Below, in pieces: positions 17,651 to 26,155 of a stretch of DNA of 64,000 bases; position 1 is the first letter of the stretch, and every line of letters starts with the position of its first letter. Source of the stretch: Desulfurellaceae bacterium bin18 (GTDB lineage Bacteria; Desulfobacterota; Binatia; Bin18); the NCBI GenBank assembly GCA_002238415.1, contig MPMI01000008.1, forward strand, positions 1 to 64,000. The letters are read 5' to 3'. The notes beneath the pieces are model-generated. The model was given only the letters and a program-made list of their open reading frames with translations, was not told the DNA's origin and searched no databases. Made by a program: the position numbers and the translations under genes.

Positions 17651-20176
17651 CTATCCGGCCACTGCTTCTTGCTGCGGCGCGGTGCTCATGCCAGCCGCTT
17701 TTTCTTGGCCATACACAAACCGTGGCCGAAACCGATTCAAGATCGCCGGCAGGACCGTCATCGACACGACCAGGCAGGCGGCCATATTGAGCGACAGCAT
17801 CGCGCCCAAGTAAAAGTTTACCCGGAAGTTGGAGGAGAGCAGGACCAGGAAACCGGCGATGACCACCACGGCATTAAAAAAGATCGCCTTGCCTGAGGTC
17901 GCCAGCGTGGCCGCCGTAATCTGGGCCGGGTCGGTCAGCCCCTCCTGGACTTTGAACCGGTACTTACTCAGAAAGTGAATAGTATAGTCGATGCCAATGC
18001 CAATGACCATGCCCGCGGTGAGCGATTTCCCAAGCTCCAACGGGATACCTAACAGCCCGAGGAGGCCAAAACTAAAGATCATCACCAGGCTGATGGGAAT
18101 GATATTAATCAGGCCGGCGACCCAGGAGCGAAACATGAGCGTGGTGAGCAGAAAGACCGCGCCCAGCGAAGTCACCAAAGTCGACACCTGTCCGGACACC
18201 ACCAATTCGCTCAAGTGTTTGAACTTGTAGCCATTGCCCGCAATCCCGATCCGAAAGCCACTGTTCGTCTCCCAGCCGGTCACCGTAGGCTCAATGCCGG
18301 TCAGCCAGCGACCCAAGCGGAGGCCAAACGGGTCATCTGCTGCCGTGCTGGAGTCTCGGTTATAGCCAAACTCACGGATGGCGAAGTCGCGGATAATGTT
18401 GACAACCCGCGTTACATCCCGGGTGCGATCGGTGCGCAGAAACACTACGACGTTGGCATGTTGGTAGTCGTAGTCCACGACTTCGTCGAAATCATCCGGA
18501 TCCCCGGAGAACGAGTACAGCAACAGATACTGGGCGACGAGATCCTTGGAGGTCGGGATGACTTCCATATCGGGGCGATCCTCGTTCATAATCCGGTTCA
18601 TCCGTTTGATATATTCCGCGAGCGACAAGGAGCCGCCCACGACAGGGTCTTGCTCAACCGTCGCTTGCAGGCGGTCCAGTTGATCGAGCAGGACCGGATC
18701 TTTGAGCCGATCCTGCTTATGCCCCTCGATCGCCACATAGATGGGGACGGTGCCCTGAAATTTTTCACGCAAGATCGTATCGCTCATGCGCAGCGCGTTG
18801 TCCGGGGCCAAGATGCCAATCCACGTCGAGTCGACAAAAATTCGCTGCGCCCCGAACAGGCACAGGCCCATCACGATTGCGGTCGGCACCCAGACCGTGA
18901 GTGGGCGGCGTGCCACGCCACGGCCTACGCGCGCCAATAGCGTGGCGGCCCAGCCGGTGGCGGCCATGTCGCCACTCTGCTCTCTCTGCCGACGCAGCCC
19001 CCGGCTGACGGTGGGTGACAGCAGGCTCAGCATGGCGGGGAAAAAGGTGAGCGAGAAGACCATCGCGACCAAGACGCCCACGGCGGTAAACACCCCGAAT
19101 TGCCAAATCGGGACAATGGCACACGTCAGAAAGGAGAGGAACCCGGCGGCGGTGGTCAGCGAGGTTAAAATGACAGGTTGCCACATCTCCCGCATGGTCA
19201 CGATCACGGCGTCGGGCGAGGATGTGTCCGGCCGTTCCAACAGTTCATCGTAATACCGACTCAGAATATGAATGCCATCCGCCACGCCGATGGCCATGAG
19301 GACGACCGGCATCATGGAGGTGATGAAGAACATCGGGGTACCGAGCACTGCCATAATGCCGAGTGTCCAGATGACCGACACCACTACAACTGCCAGCGGC
19401 AGGAGGACGCCACGGATGCTGCGGTAGGTACAATACAAAGTCACCACAATCACGATCAGGACCAGGGGCAGGAAGGTTGCGGTGTCGCGTGCACCCTCTT
19501 CCTCGAAGGTGACCTCAATCGCGCCACGCCCGGCAAGCTGGAATGCTTCCGGCACCCCCGTCGCTTTTTTGGCCTCGAGCATGTCGTGGATGGCAGTGTA
19601 CACCGCCATCCGCCGCAGCGAGCCTTCCTGCGTGCCGTCTGCCTGTTCCATCTTGGCTATAATGAGCAGTCCGGTCCCGTCCTGGGATACGACCCAATTG
19701 ACGAACATGTGATTGGCGAACAGGGCCTGTTTGAGGTCGGCCAGGGCCTCCTCGGCCTCGGGCACGGTTTCCATAAACGGATCGACGTTCATGCCATCGA
19801 CCGTACCGGTGATATTATCCATGGTGGCGACACTGGCCACATCTTCGTCACGAATGGCTTTAATGCCCGGCAGAAGGGCAATCTGTTCTGAGAACTCTTT
19901 GACAATGCCGAGTGTCCGCGGGTTAAAGACGCCATTTTCGTCGGCGTTGTCGTTTGTCACGCCGACCATAATGAGATCACGGATGCCAAACCGTTCTTCA
20001 ACCACCTCGTTATAGTTGATGATCGGATCATCGTCCGGGAAAACGGCGTCCACATCGCCTTCCAGGCGTAAGGTTTGAATCGGGAGAGCGATGAGCACGG
20101 TACTCCCGAGGACCAGCGCGATGACCAGCCAGCGGAAACGGATAATGTTCCGAAAGAACGATTCCATCATATTCAT
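17651..20176 (-). CDS. RND-superfamily (MMPL/COG1033) membrane exporter, paralogue 3
   Basis: An 841-residue RND permease, the first of three in transcription order. Helix near residues 14-32, periplasmic loop, GVADGIHILSRYYDE motif near residue 305, second loop, GIGIDYTIHFLSKYR near 735. The C-terminus ends in an Ala-rich tail. The ATG at 20176 overlaps the stop of a small upstream gene as TAATG, with AGGAGT eight bases upstream, which points to translational coupling. An inner ATG at 20167 is the alternative start. The substrate is unknown; no periplasmic adaptor or outer-membrane channel is adjacent. Confidence 0.92.
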   Translation of the reverse strand: MNMMESFFRNIIRFRWLVIALVLGSTVLIALPIQTLRLEGDVDAVFPDDDPIINYNEVVEERFGIRDLIMVGVTNDNADENGVFNPRTLGIVKEFSEQIALLPGIKAIRDEDVASVATMDNITGTVDGMNVDPFMETVPEAEEALADLKQALFANHMFVNWVVSQDGTGLLIIAKMEQADGTQEGSLRRMAVYTAIHDMLEAKKATGVPEAFQLAGRGAIEVTFEEEGARDTATFLPLVLIVIVVTLYCTYRSIRGVLLPLAVVVVSVIWTLGIMAVLGTPMFFITSMMPVVLMAIGVADGIHILSRYYDELLERPDTSSPDAVIVTMREMWQPVILTSLTTAAGFLSFLTCAIVPIWQFGVFTAVGVLVAMVFSLTFFPAMLSLLSPTVSRGLRRQREQSGDMAATGWAATLLARVGRGVARRPLTVWVPTAIVMGLCLFGAQRIFVDSTWIGILAPDNALRMSDTILREKFQGTVPIYVAIEGHKQDRLKDPVLLDQLDRLQATVEQDPVVGGSLSLAEYIKRMNRIMNEDRPDMEVIPTSKDLVAQYLLLYSFSGDPDDFDEVVDYDYQHANVVVFLRTDRTRDVTRVVNIIRDFAIREFGYNRDSSTAADDPFGLRLGRWLTGIEPTVTGWETNSGFRIGIAGNGYKFKHLSELVVSGQVSTLVTSLGAVFLLTTLMFRSWVAGLINIIPISLVMIFSFGLLGLLGIPLELGKSLTAGMVIGIGIDYTIHFLSKYRFKVQEGLTDPAQITAATLATSGKAIFFNAVVVIAGFLVLLSSNFRVNFYLGAMLSLNMAACLVVSMTVLPAILNRFRPRFVYGQEKAAGMSTAPQQEAVAG

Positions 20177-20478
20177 TATGGGGTACTCCTGGGTTTCTTG
20201 TCCGCCAGACGCTTCTTGCCGAGGCGAATATGAGTGCGTTGCTTGGGTGTGTCGGCCCGAAGCAGGGCCACGATCGGATCCGGCAGCTCGTCAAATAGGC
20301 AGGCACCAGACAGATCCCAGCTCATGTCCCCTACGAGCTTATGGAGGCGTACGCTTTGTTCGAGTAATCCGGCGATGGTAAAGGACAGCAGGGGCAGAGG
20401 CAGCGCTTCCTCACTGCCAATGGCGACGTGTCGAAGAGCAGCGTGGAAGGAGGACGCTCTATGACGACGGCAACACAT
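20176..20478 (-). CDS. Small hypothetical protein coupled to the RND cluster
   Basis: A frame of 100 residues ending in a Lys/Arg-rich tail (RLGKKRLADKKPRSTP). Its stop codon overlaps the start of RND paralogue 3 (TAATG), and the ribosome site of that gene lies within its last codons. The middle (LPLPLLSFTIAGLLEQSVRL) is hydrophobic and possibly helical. No family recognised. The ATG at 20478 has no ribosome site, so the true start may be internal. It could also be the 3' remnant of a larger gene. Confidence 0.5.
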   Translation of the reverse strand: MCCRRHRASSFHAALRHVAIGSEEALPLPLLSFTIAGLLEQSVRLHKLVGDMSWDLSGACLFDELPDPIVALLRADTPKQRTHIRLGKKRLADKKPRSTP

Positions 20479-20582
20479 GGCCCTGCGGCTGGAGATCGAT
20501 CGACGGTATGGTCACGTTATTGAACCAGCGGGTTAGGCTCTCCGCACGGCTTTCCGCCCTCTGTGATACTGTGACAATCCCC

Positions 20583-21296
20583 TCAGAACTTCTCTTTAAA
20601 CGGCCGAACCTCAAGCTCGGTTGTCCAGGCGCTGCGGTCCTGATGAGCCACATGCCAGTAGGTTTCGGCAATGGCTTCAGGTTTCAGCATATCCTCTGCT
20701 GTAAACTGTGGCACGTCTCGGCCGGGGATGTCGATGAAGCCGTCGACGTTGATCCAGCCGACATGAATGCCCTTGGGGCCCAGGTCACGCGCTAAGGATT
20801 GCACCAGCCCGCGCATGGCGAACTTGGCCGGGCCAAACGCTACTGACCGAGCACCCGCCTTTACGCCTGCCGTGGCGCCGGTAAACAGCATCGTGCCGCG
20901 CCCGCGTGCGATCATGTCCGGTGCGACTTCCTTCGCGCTGAGAAATGAACCAAAGCCGTTGACGCGCCAGATCGTTTCGTACTGCTCTGGGGTGATATCA
21001 GTGATCGTGCCCATGATGCCGCTGCCGGCGTTATAGAGGAGCAGCTCGGGCGAACCGAGCTGCTCACGAATGGATTGAAACGCTGCTTCGACCTGAGTAC
21101 GGTCTCCCATATCGGCGGGGACTTCTAACACGTGCCCGCCGGTCGCTCTGATTTCTTCAGCCAATGAGCGCAGATAGTCTGCCCGGCGGGCATTGATGGC
21201 AACCGCATAGCCGCCTTGGGCAAAGCGGCGGGCGAGCGCGGCGCCCAAGCCGGGACCCACTCCGGTGATTGCTGCAACTGGTTTTGATTCTGCCAT
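20583..21296 (-). CDS. SDR-family oxidoreductase with Phe in place of the catalytic Tyr
   Basis: A 237-residue short-chain dehydrogenase/reductase. The nucleotide-binding loop is TGVGPGLGAALARRF (about 10-24) and NAGSG follows near residue 90. At the active site the sequence is VAFGPAKFAMRGLVQSLARD, so the usual Y-x3-K is F-x3-K. This is seen in one SDR subgroup and makes classical catalysis doubtful. Start at ATG 21296, preceded by AGGGAGGAAATAAGT; the longer in-frame extension to 21449 is not needed. It is divergent from an HxlR regulator, which may control it. Confidence 0.88.
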   Translation of the reverse strand: MAESKPVAAITGVGPGLGAALARRFAQGGYAVAINARRADYLRSLAEEIRATGGHVLEVPADMGDRTQVEAAFQSIREQLGSPELLLYNAGSGIMGTITDITPEQYETIWRVNGFGSFLSAKEVAPDMIARGRGTMLFTGATAGVKAGARSVAFGPAKFAMRGLVQSLARDLGPKGIHVGWINVDGFIDIPGRDVPQFTAEDMLKPEAIAETYWHVAHQDRSAWTTELEVRPFKEKF

Positions 21297-21427
21297 ACTT
21301 ATTTCCTCCCTATTTGACTCAACAGGTAGTACTTTGCATTTGTCTCCATCACTTGCAAAAAGCAAGCGGCGGGAGAGTACCTCAACTGATTGTGTAAGGC
21401 AAGTGGTTAGGGTAAAGAGAATGGGAT

Positions 21428-21865
21428 ATGGGGTCCAACGCGGAGACACGCCGGTCCGGCTGCCCGATTAGTTGCTCTCTGGATTTGCTGGGCGATAAGT
21501 GGAGCCTGCTGATCGTGCGCGACATGGTCATGCTGAGGAAGCATTATTTTAAGGAATTCCTTGCCTCGGCCGAAGGTATCGCGACCAACATCCTGACCGA
21601 TCGGCTCAACCGGCTTGAGGGCGGTGGTATTATCTCCAAGCAGCCCGACCCCGAGAACCGGAGACAGATCGTCTACACGCTGACCGAGAAGGGCGTTGCC
21701 CTGATTCCCGTCTTGGTAGAGCTGATGAGCTGGGGAAAAATCTACGCTGGTACGACCAGTGTCGACCGCGACAAGGCGCGACGGATGCACCAGGACAGGC
21801 GGTACAAGCAACGTGTCATACGCGAACTGACGGAAGGCTGCACCTCCACCCCTGGGCGCTCTTAG
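21428..21865 (+). CDS. HxlR-family transcriptional regulator
   Basis: A 145-residue winged-helix protein. CPISCSLDLLGDKWSLLIVRDMVMLRKHYFKEF is the HxlR core (about residues 12-44), with the conserved Cys near the start and the recognition segment GIATNILTDRLNRLEGGGII following. HxlR proteins sense aldehydes, quinones or other electrophiles, often through that Cys. It is divergent from an SDR gene (131-bp shared upstream region), so autoregulation and control of that SDR are plausible. Its last four bases overlap the convergent SDR gene end. Confidence 0.9.
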   Translation: MGSNAETRRSGCPISCSLDLLGDKWSLLIVRDMVMLRKHYFKEFLASAEGIATNILTDRLNRLEGGGIISKQPDPENRRQIVYTLTEKGVALIPVLVELMSWGKIYAGTTSVDRDKARRMHQDRRYKQRVIRELTEGCTSTPGRS

Positions 21866-22689
21866 CCCTCCCTCCGCTCCTCAAATGTCTGATCGATCCG
21901 TTCAAACCGTCGCCGGATGGGCGTCCGACTTTCCTCGTGAGGCAGGATGTAGAGCCGGTTGGCAACAACGGCATCCACGACTTGCGCGGCAACATCATCG
22001 ACGTCCAGGACCCGACCGGCGAGATTTTGATTGTCCTCTCCCTGGTCGAGCACCGGCGGTGACGCTTCCGGGCCCCCTAGTTCGTCGGGGCGATTGCGCT
22101 CCGAGTGCCCGATATTGGTGGCTACCCGCATCGGGCACAGGACCGATACGCCAATGTCGTGCGCTCGCAGCTCTCGACGCAGGACTTCGGCTAAAGCCAC
22201 GACCCCATACTTGGAAACACAGTACGGACCAAGCCCAACGTTGGGAACGAGGCCGGCAAACGAGGCGGTAAACAGCATATGCCCGCCCTGGCCTTGGGCG
22301 ATCATGCGTTGCGTAAAGGCTTCAACCCCGTGGATCGGCCCCCATAAATTGACCCGCATGGTCCACTCCCAGTCACTATGCTGCATCTCGGCGATTGGCC
22401 CGCCAACGGCAACCCCAGCATTATGGAACACGATGTGAACCGCACCCATTTTTTCAAACGCAGTGTCTGCCAGATGTTGAACGGCCTTCAGGTCACCGAC
22501 ATCACAGACCACTCCTTCTACCGCGGTGCCCGTGGCCGCCAGCTCGGTGGCTGCCCGGTCCAGGGCCGACTCTTCAATATCGGCTAACACGAGTCGGACG
22601 CCACGACTGGCCAGGCGGAGGGCGGTGGCAAAGCCTATCCCACTGGCTCCACCCGTAATGACGGCGACTTTGTCGCTGAGGTGTTCCAT
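21862..22689 (-). CDS. SDR-family NAD(P)-dependent oxidoreductase
   Basis: A 275-residue classical SDR. ITGGASGIGFATALRLA (about 11-27) is the cofactor loop, HNAGVAVGG (about 88-96) the structural NAG segment, and the active site has Ser in LFTASFAGL with YCVSK (about 158-162). The C-terminal part (GRVLDVDDVAAQVVDAVVAN) matches the long-chain or hydroxysteroid-like SDRs that act on bulky substrates. ATG at 22689. It is downstream of the DUF6178 gene on the same strand with a 43-bp gap, possibly one transcript. Confidence 0.9.
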   Translation of the reverse strand: MEHLSDKVAVITGGASGIGFATALRLASRGVRLVLADIEESALDRAATELAATGTAVEGVVCDVGDLKAVQHLADTAFEKMGAVHIVFHNAGVAVGGPIAEMQHSDWEWTMRVNLWGPIHGVEAFTQRMIAQGQGGHMLFTASFAGLVPNVGLGPYCVSKYGVVALAEVLRRELRAHDIGVSVLCPMRVATNIGHSERNRPDELGGPEASPPVLDQGEDNQNLAGRVLDVDDVAAQVVDAVVANRLYILPHEESRTPIRRRFERIDQTFEERREG

Positions 22690-22732
22690 GCTTCATCCCC
22701 TCTCATACGTGTTTGTCGGTGTGTCACCGTGC

Positions 22733-24469
22733 CTACTCGGCAACTAAAAGCCCCTCGATAAAGTGGAGGTCGGCGGTCTGCATATCGATGACCAGGACCT
22801 CTTCAAGCTTGTCACGCGCATAGGCCGACAGGGGGCCCAGAGCGGACAGCTCTTGTGGCGTGATTACGAGCGGTGAGCGGCGAGCCCCCCTTATGAAGGG
22901 GGGTTGGGGGGATAGAAATTGCGTCTGGAAGGTCTCCCAACGTTCCCCGAGCGTTGCCTGTGGAAGCTGCGCGTGAAGCGCCTGAAGCTCGGCCCGGTTC
23001 AAGGGGTGAATGGTGAGCTGCTTTTTAAGAGAAGAGCCGAGCACCCAACGCGCAAAGGCCGTATTCCAGAGCGCGGTCAGGCCGACGCCTTCTGGCGCCT
23101 TTTCTTCAGGCAGTATGGCCCAGCGCCGGAAGATCCGGAACCAGGTCGGGATCCGGGCCAGCAGCGATTCGACCTGCCGCACTTCAGACAGATGCTCAAA
23201 GCGTCGGGACACGATTTCGCCCGGTGTCTCCAGACCAACAAAAAAGAGTGGCTCGCGTCGTCTGATCCCGGCATACATCTCCCGAAACGGCGGATCGAGA
23301 TAGCTCTCCCATTCGGACAGACCGCTCTCCTCTAACTGCGTAGCCATGAGACCGGCCTGCTGCAGGAGCTGCTGCAACAAGCCCCAGCCGATCTGGAAGA
23401 ATGGGCGCATCTGCGTCGTCTGGAGGAGTTCGTGCGCCGCAGTCTCATCTTCCTTGGCCGCGTAGGACAGACCAATATTGACATAGTCGTGCGCCATGCC
23501 GACGCAGCGACGAATTTCGCTGACTTCTCCAGTATCCCGGGCCTCCGCTGTGACAATACTATTGGTCAGATAGGCGAGTTCCTGACCGATCTGCGCAATG
23601 GTCTGGTGTGGCAGGCCCGCCAATACCAGAGAGAAGAAAGACGTGGGCTCGGAGAGAAGCGCTAAGGCATGATCGGGTGGCGTAAGGGTGTCGTCCCCGG
23701 CAGCAAGATGCAGCGTGTCAGGGAGACGTGGATATGCCTGCAAAGAAACGGAGTCCGGCGGGAGAAAGCGGAAGAGCGTTTGCGCCTCTTCATATCCCGG
23801 ATAGCCACGATCTTCGAGGCGCGCCGCGCGCCAGCGAAACGCCTGTTCTTCAAGGCCGCTTTCGAGTTCAAACAAACTGTTTTCGAGGGCATGGAGATAC
23901 CTGCGGTAATCGAGCGTACGAAGCTGCTCAAGCAGGAGGTATAAAATCGGTTCCGACTCACCCCGGAAGCGGAGGAGATATTGCTCATCGAAGGTGAAAT
24001 ATTTGGACTCGTCAAAGTCCGGCTCTTCCTCAACGTCCACTTTGCGGACAACCTCAAAGTGGCGTTGAATCAGGAGGACCAGGAGTTCGATGTCGACGTG
24101 CAAAACCCATTCGGCCAGCTTACTGCTCCCGCCTTCATCGAGCAGCATCAGCCAGTTCGCCAAGCGCCCGTCATCCAAGCTGTCCTTGCGCCAACAATCC
24201 AGGTCGAGCAGGTCCCGTACCTGTTCAGGCGACGCCATGGCCAGGAGTCCGACCGCATCGTGCAGCCCAATCTCCTTGAGCGTGTACAATAAGGTCTCCG
24301 AGGATAGCGCCCGGACGATTGCCACACCATTCTTTGCGGAGAGGAGGAAGGCTTGCCGATCTGTGGCATCGAGCTGCACCAGTCGAGCCGCCTGCTCGGC
24401 GACTGATAGCGCAGGCAGATCGACTAAGTCGAGATGGGGCATATATTCAGAATCGGCCATGTTTTTCAC
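22733..24469 (-). CDS. DUF6178 family protein
   Basis: A 578-residue protein with acidic, helix-rich character. The segment LLAMASPEQVRDLLDLDCW (about 78-96) and the following WLMLLDEGGSSKLAEW and FRWRAARLEDRGYPGYEEA segments match the DUF6178 family common in deltaproteobacteria; function unknown. The start is GTG at 24469, which overlaps the TGA of the upstream PEP-mutase gene as GTGA, so coupling is likely; ATG 24460 is an alternative. Near the C-terminus a C-run/G-run inverted repeat (22885-22903) is translated as SPQPPFIRGARRSP and looks like an inserted repeat tolerated in frame. Confidence 0.8.
   Translation of the reverse strand: MKNMADSEYMPHLDLVDLPALSVAEQAARLVQLDATDRQAFLLSAKNGVAIVRALSSETLLYTLKEIGLHDAVGLLAMASPEQVRDLLDLDCWRKDSLDDGRLANWLMLLDEGGSSKLAEWVLHVDIELLVLLIQRHFEVVRKVDVEEEPDFDESKYFTFDEQYLLRFRGESEPILYLLLEQLRTLDYRRYLHALENSLFELESGLEEQAFRWRAARLEDRGYPGYEEAQTLFRFLPPDSVSLQAYPRLPDTLHLAAGDDTLTPPDHALALLSEPTSFFSLVLAGLPHQTIAQIGQELAYLTNSIVTAEARDTGEVSEIRRCVGMAHDYVNIGLSYAAKEDETAAHELLQTTQMRPFFQIGWGLLQQLLQQAGLMATQLEESGLSEWESYLDPPFREMYAGIRRREPLFFVGLETPGEIVSRRFEHLSEVRQVESLLARIPTWFRIFRRWAILPEEKAPEGVGLTALWNTAFARWVLGSSLKKQLTIHPLNRAELQALHAQLPQATLGERWETFQTQFLSPQPPFIRGARRSPLVITPQELSALGPLSAYARDKLEEVLVIDMQTADLHFIEGLLVAE
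22885..22903. repeat. C6TT/AAG6 inverted repeat inside DUF6178 gene
   Basis: CCCCCCTTATGAAGGGGGG is a perfect 8-bp inverted repeat with a 3-base centre, followed by TTGGGGGG. A closely similar repeat lies at 58334-58352 upstream of the DUF1015 gene. Here it is inside coding sequence and in frame. Confidence 0.75.
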
Positions 24470-25338
24470 TCGGTTTGCGTATAGTGATCGATAAAGGCCA
24501 GCGCCTGGTCCCAGCCGAGTAAGCCGTTGAACACCTCATCAAACGGCAGCATCTCGTGCCACGCCCCTTGGGTAGTGCCCGTCTCGCGGAGCGTCCGTAA
24601 GGTTTTTTTCATATGATACGCAGCCGCCAGGACGCTGGTCGCCGGATAGATGGCGAGACAAAAGCCGAGCTCCTCAAGGTCACGAGCGGGCAAGAAAGGC
24701 GTCTTCCCGCCTTCAACCATGTTGACCATCAGCGGAGTAGCCGAAAATTTGCGACAGACCAGCTCCATCTGTTTGACTGACTCAAACGCCTCAAAGAACA
24801 GCATGTCTGCCCCGGACTCCAGACAGGCGGACGCCCGTGCCATGGCATCGTCGAGTCCACTTACGGCAATCGCGTCAATCCGGGCAATGATGACAGTGTC
24901 AGGATTCGTCCGGTTGTCCACCGCCGCTCGAATTTTGGCTGTATGGTCAGCGGTCGAGACTAAACGTTTTCCAGCCAGGTGGCCGCAGCGGCGCGGCACA
25001 TCCTGATCCTCAATGTGGAGACCGGCGACATTCACCCGCTCATATTCCTGGACCATACGGACGACGTTCAAGACGGAACCAAAGCCCGCTTCGGCATCAG
25101 CGATAACGGGAACGCCCACCGCGCGGCAGACGCCTTCGAGTTGGATAACCATCTCGGTCAGCGTCCGCATGCCAAAGTCCGGATAGCCCAGCGCGCCAGC
25201 AGAGACACTGCCGGAGTAGTACACCAGCGGAAATCCGGCTTCTTCGACAAGCCGGGCGGAAATAACGTCATAGGCACCCGCGGCCATGAGAAAGCGGTCC
25301 TGGGAAAGCAGGGTCCGGAGAGATTGAGCTTGGGCCAT
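24466..25338 (-). CDS. Isocitrate lyase/PEP mutase family protein
   Basis: A 290-residue TIM-barrel enzyme. VYYSGSVSAGALGYPDFGMR (about 39-58), VIADAEAGFG (metal-binding Asp, about 78-87) and AGLHIEDQDVPRRCGHLAGK (about 104-123) mark the family, with the active-site loop RRCGH in place of KKCGH of isocitrate or methylisocitrate lyase. Likely roles are C-C or P-C bond cleavage: methylisocitrate lyase, carboxyvinyl-carboxyphosphonate mutase or oxaloacetate decarboxylase. The exact one cannot be set. ATG at 25338 has AAGGAGTTTCT upstream. It overlaps the DUF6178 start by 4 bp. Confidence 0.9.
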   Translation of the reverse strand: MAQAQSLRTLLSQDRFLMAAGAYDVISARLVEEAGFPLVYYSGSVSAGALGYPDFGMRTLTEMVIQLEGVCRAVGVPVIADAEAGFGSVLNVVRMVQEYERVNVAGLHIEDQDVPRRCGHLAGKRLVSTADHTAKIRAAVDNRTNPDTVIIARIDAIAVSGLDDAMARASACLESGADMLFFEAFESVKQMELVCRKFSATPLMVNMVEGGKTPFLPARDLEELGFCLAIYPATSVLAAAYHMKKTLRTLRETGTTQGAWHEMLPFDEVFNGLLGWDQALAFIDHYTQTE

Positions 25339-25483
25339 GAAAATAGAAACTCCTTACACATGTGAATATCCGAAGGGCCATTTCTGACACGCGCGGTGCG
25401 CTTGTCAAGGGAGGAAGGAAAACCAAAACCTCTTGCTTTTCAGCGCGGAGTCAGCAACAAGGGCAAAAAAAGGAGGGAATATT

Positions 25484-26101
25484 ATGAGTAATCTCGCGTA
25501 TCAAGACGACACCCCATACACACTCGAACAGCTTGCCGAAGATGTGGAAGCGCTGGTCGCCCGTGAACAGGAACACGCCGCGATTGTTGCGGCGGCGGAA
25601 CCCCTGCTGGAACGCTTTCTGGCCGCCGGCAGCCTCCCGGAAGAATACTGTCAGCCGGCTCCTGGTCGTATTACTACCGAGCATAAAGACTTCACCCTGT
25701 ATCGCCTCCACCGTGGGCCTGAAGACTGCTTTAATATTATGGCTGCAATCTGGCCTCCGGGCGGATCGAGCGGGGTGCACGATCATGCCGGGAACTGGGT
25801 CGTCGAAGGCGTATACCGGAACCAACTCCATACCATTCGGTATAAACGTCTCGACGCCGGGACGCAGCCGGGGTATGCGGAACTGCGCGAAACCACCGCG
25901 CTCGATCTCCGGTCGGGTGATGTCGCTCACGTCTTGTCTCCGAATGAAGAAGTTCATGATTTTCTGAACCAGACTGACGAGCCGGTTGTGAGCGTCCATA
26001 TCTATGGTGGGGATATCAGCACCGAAACGCTGAACTATTTTGACCCGGCCGGCAAGTCGGTCGAGCGTGTTGCCCACGACCTGCAATACGATAACGAATA
26101 G
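25484..26101 (+). CDS. Cysteine dioxygenase-like cupin protein
   Basis: A 205-residue cupin. GGSSGVHDHAGNWVVEGVY (about residues 93-111) supplies the two His ligands of the CDO family metal site, and VHDFLNQTDEPVVSVHIYGG (about 160-179) supplies the third His and the second cupin motif. Such enzymes add dioxygen to the sulfur of cysteine or 3-mercaptopropionate at a mononuclear iron. The start is ATG 25484 with AAAGGAGGGAATATT upstream; the frame opens earlier but without a site. It is divergent from the PEP-mutase gene, sharing a 145-bp upstream region. Confidence 0.88.
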   Translation: MSNLAYQDDTPYTLEQLAEDVEALVAREQEHAAIVAAAEPLLERFLAAGSLPEEYCQPAPGRITTEHKDFTLYRLHRGPEDCFNIMAAIWPPGGSSGVHDHAGNWVVEGVYRNQLHTIRYKRLDAGTQPGYAELRETTALDLRSGDVAHVLSPNEEVHDFLNQTDEPVVSVHIYGGDISTETLNYFDPAGKSVERVAHDLQYDNE

Positions 26102-26155
26102 GCGCTTCGGAGAGAAGAGACTGCCCCTCTCTCTGCGTGGTCAGGCCCTCACCCT

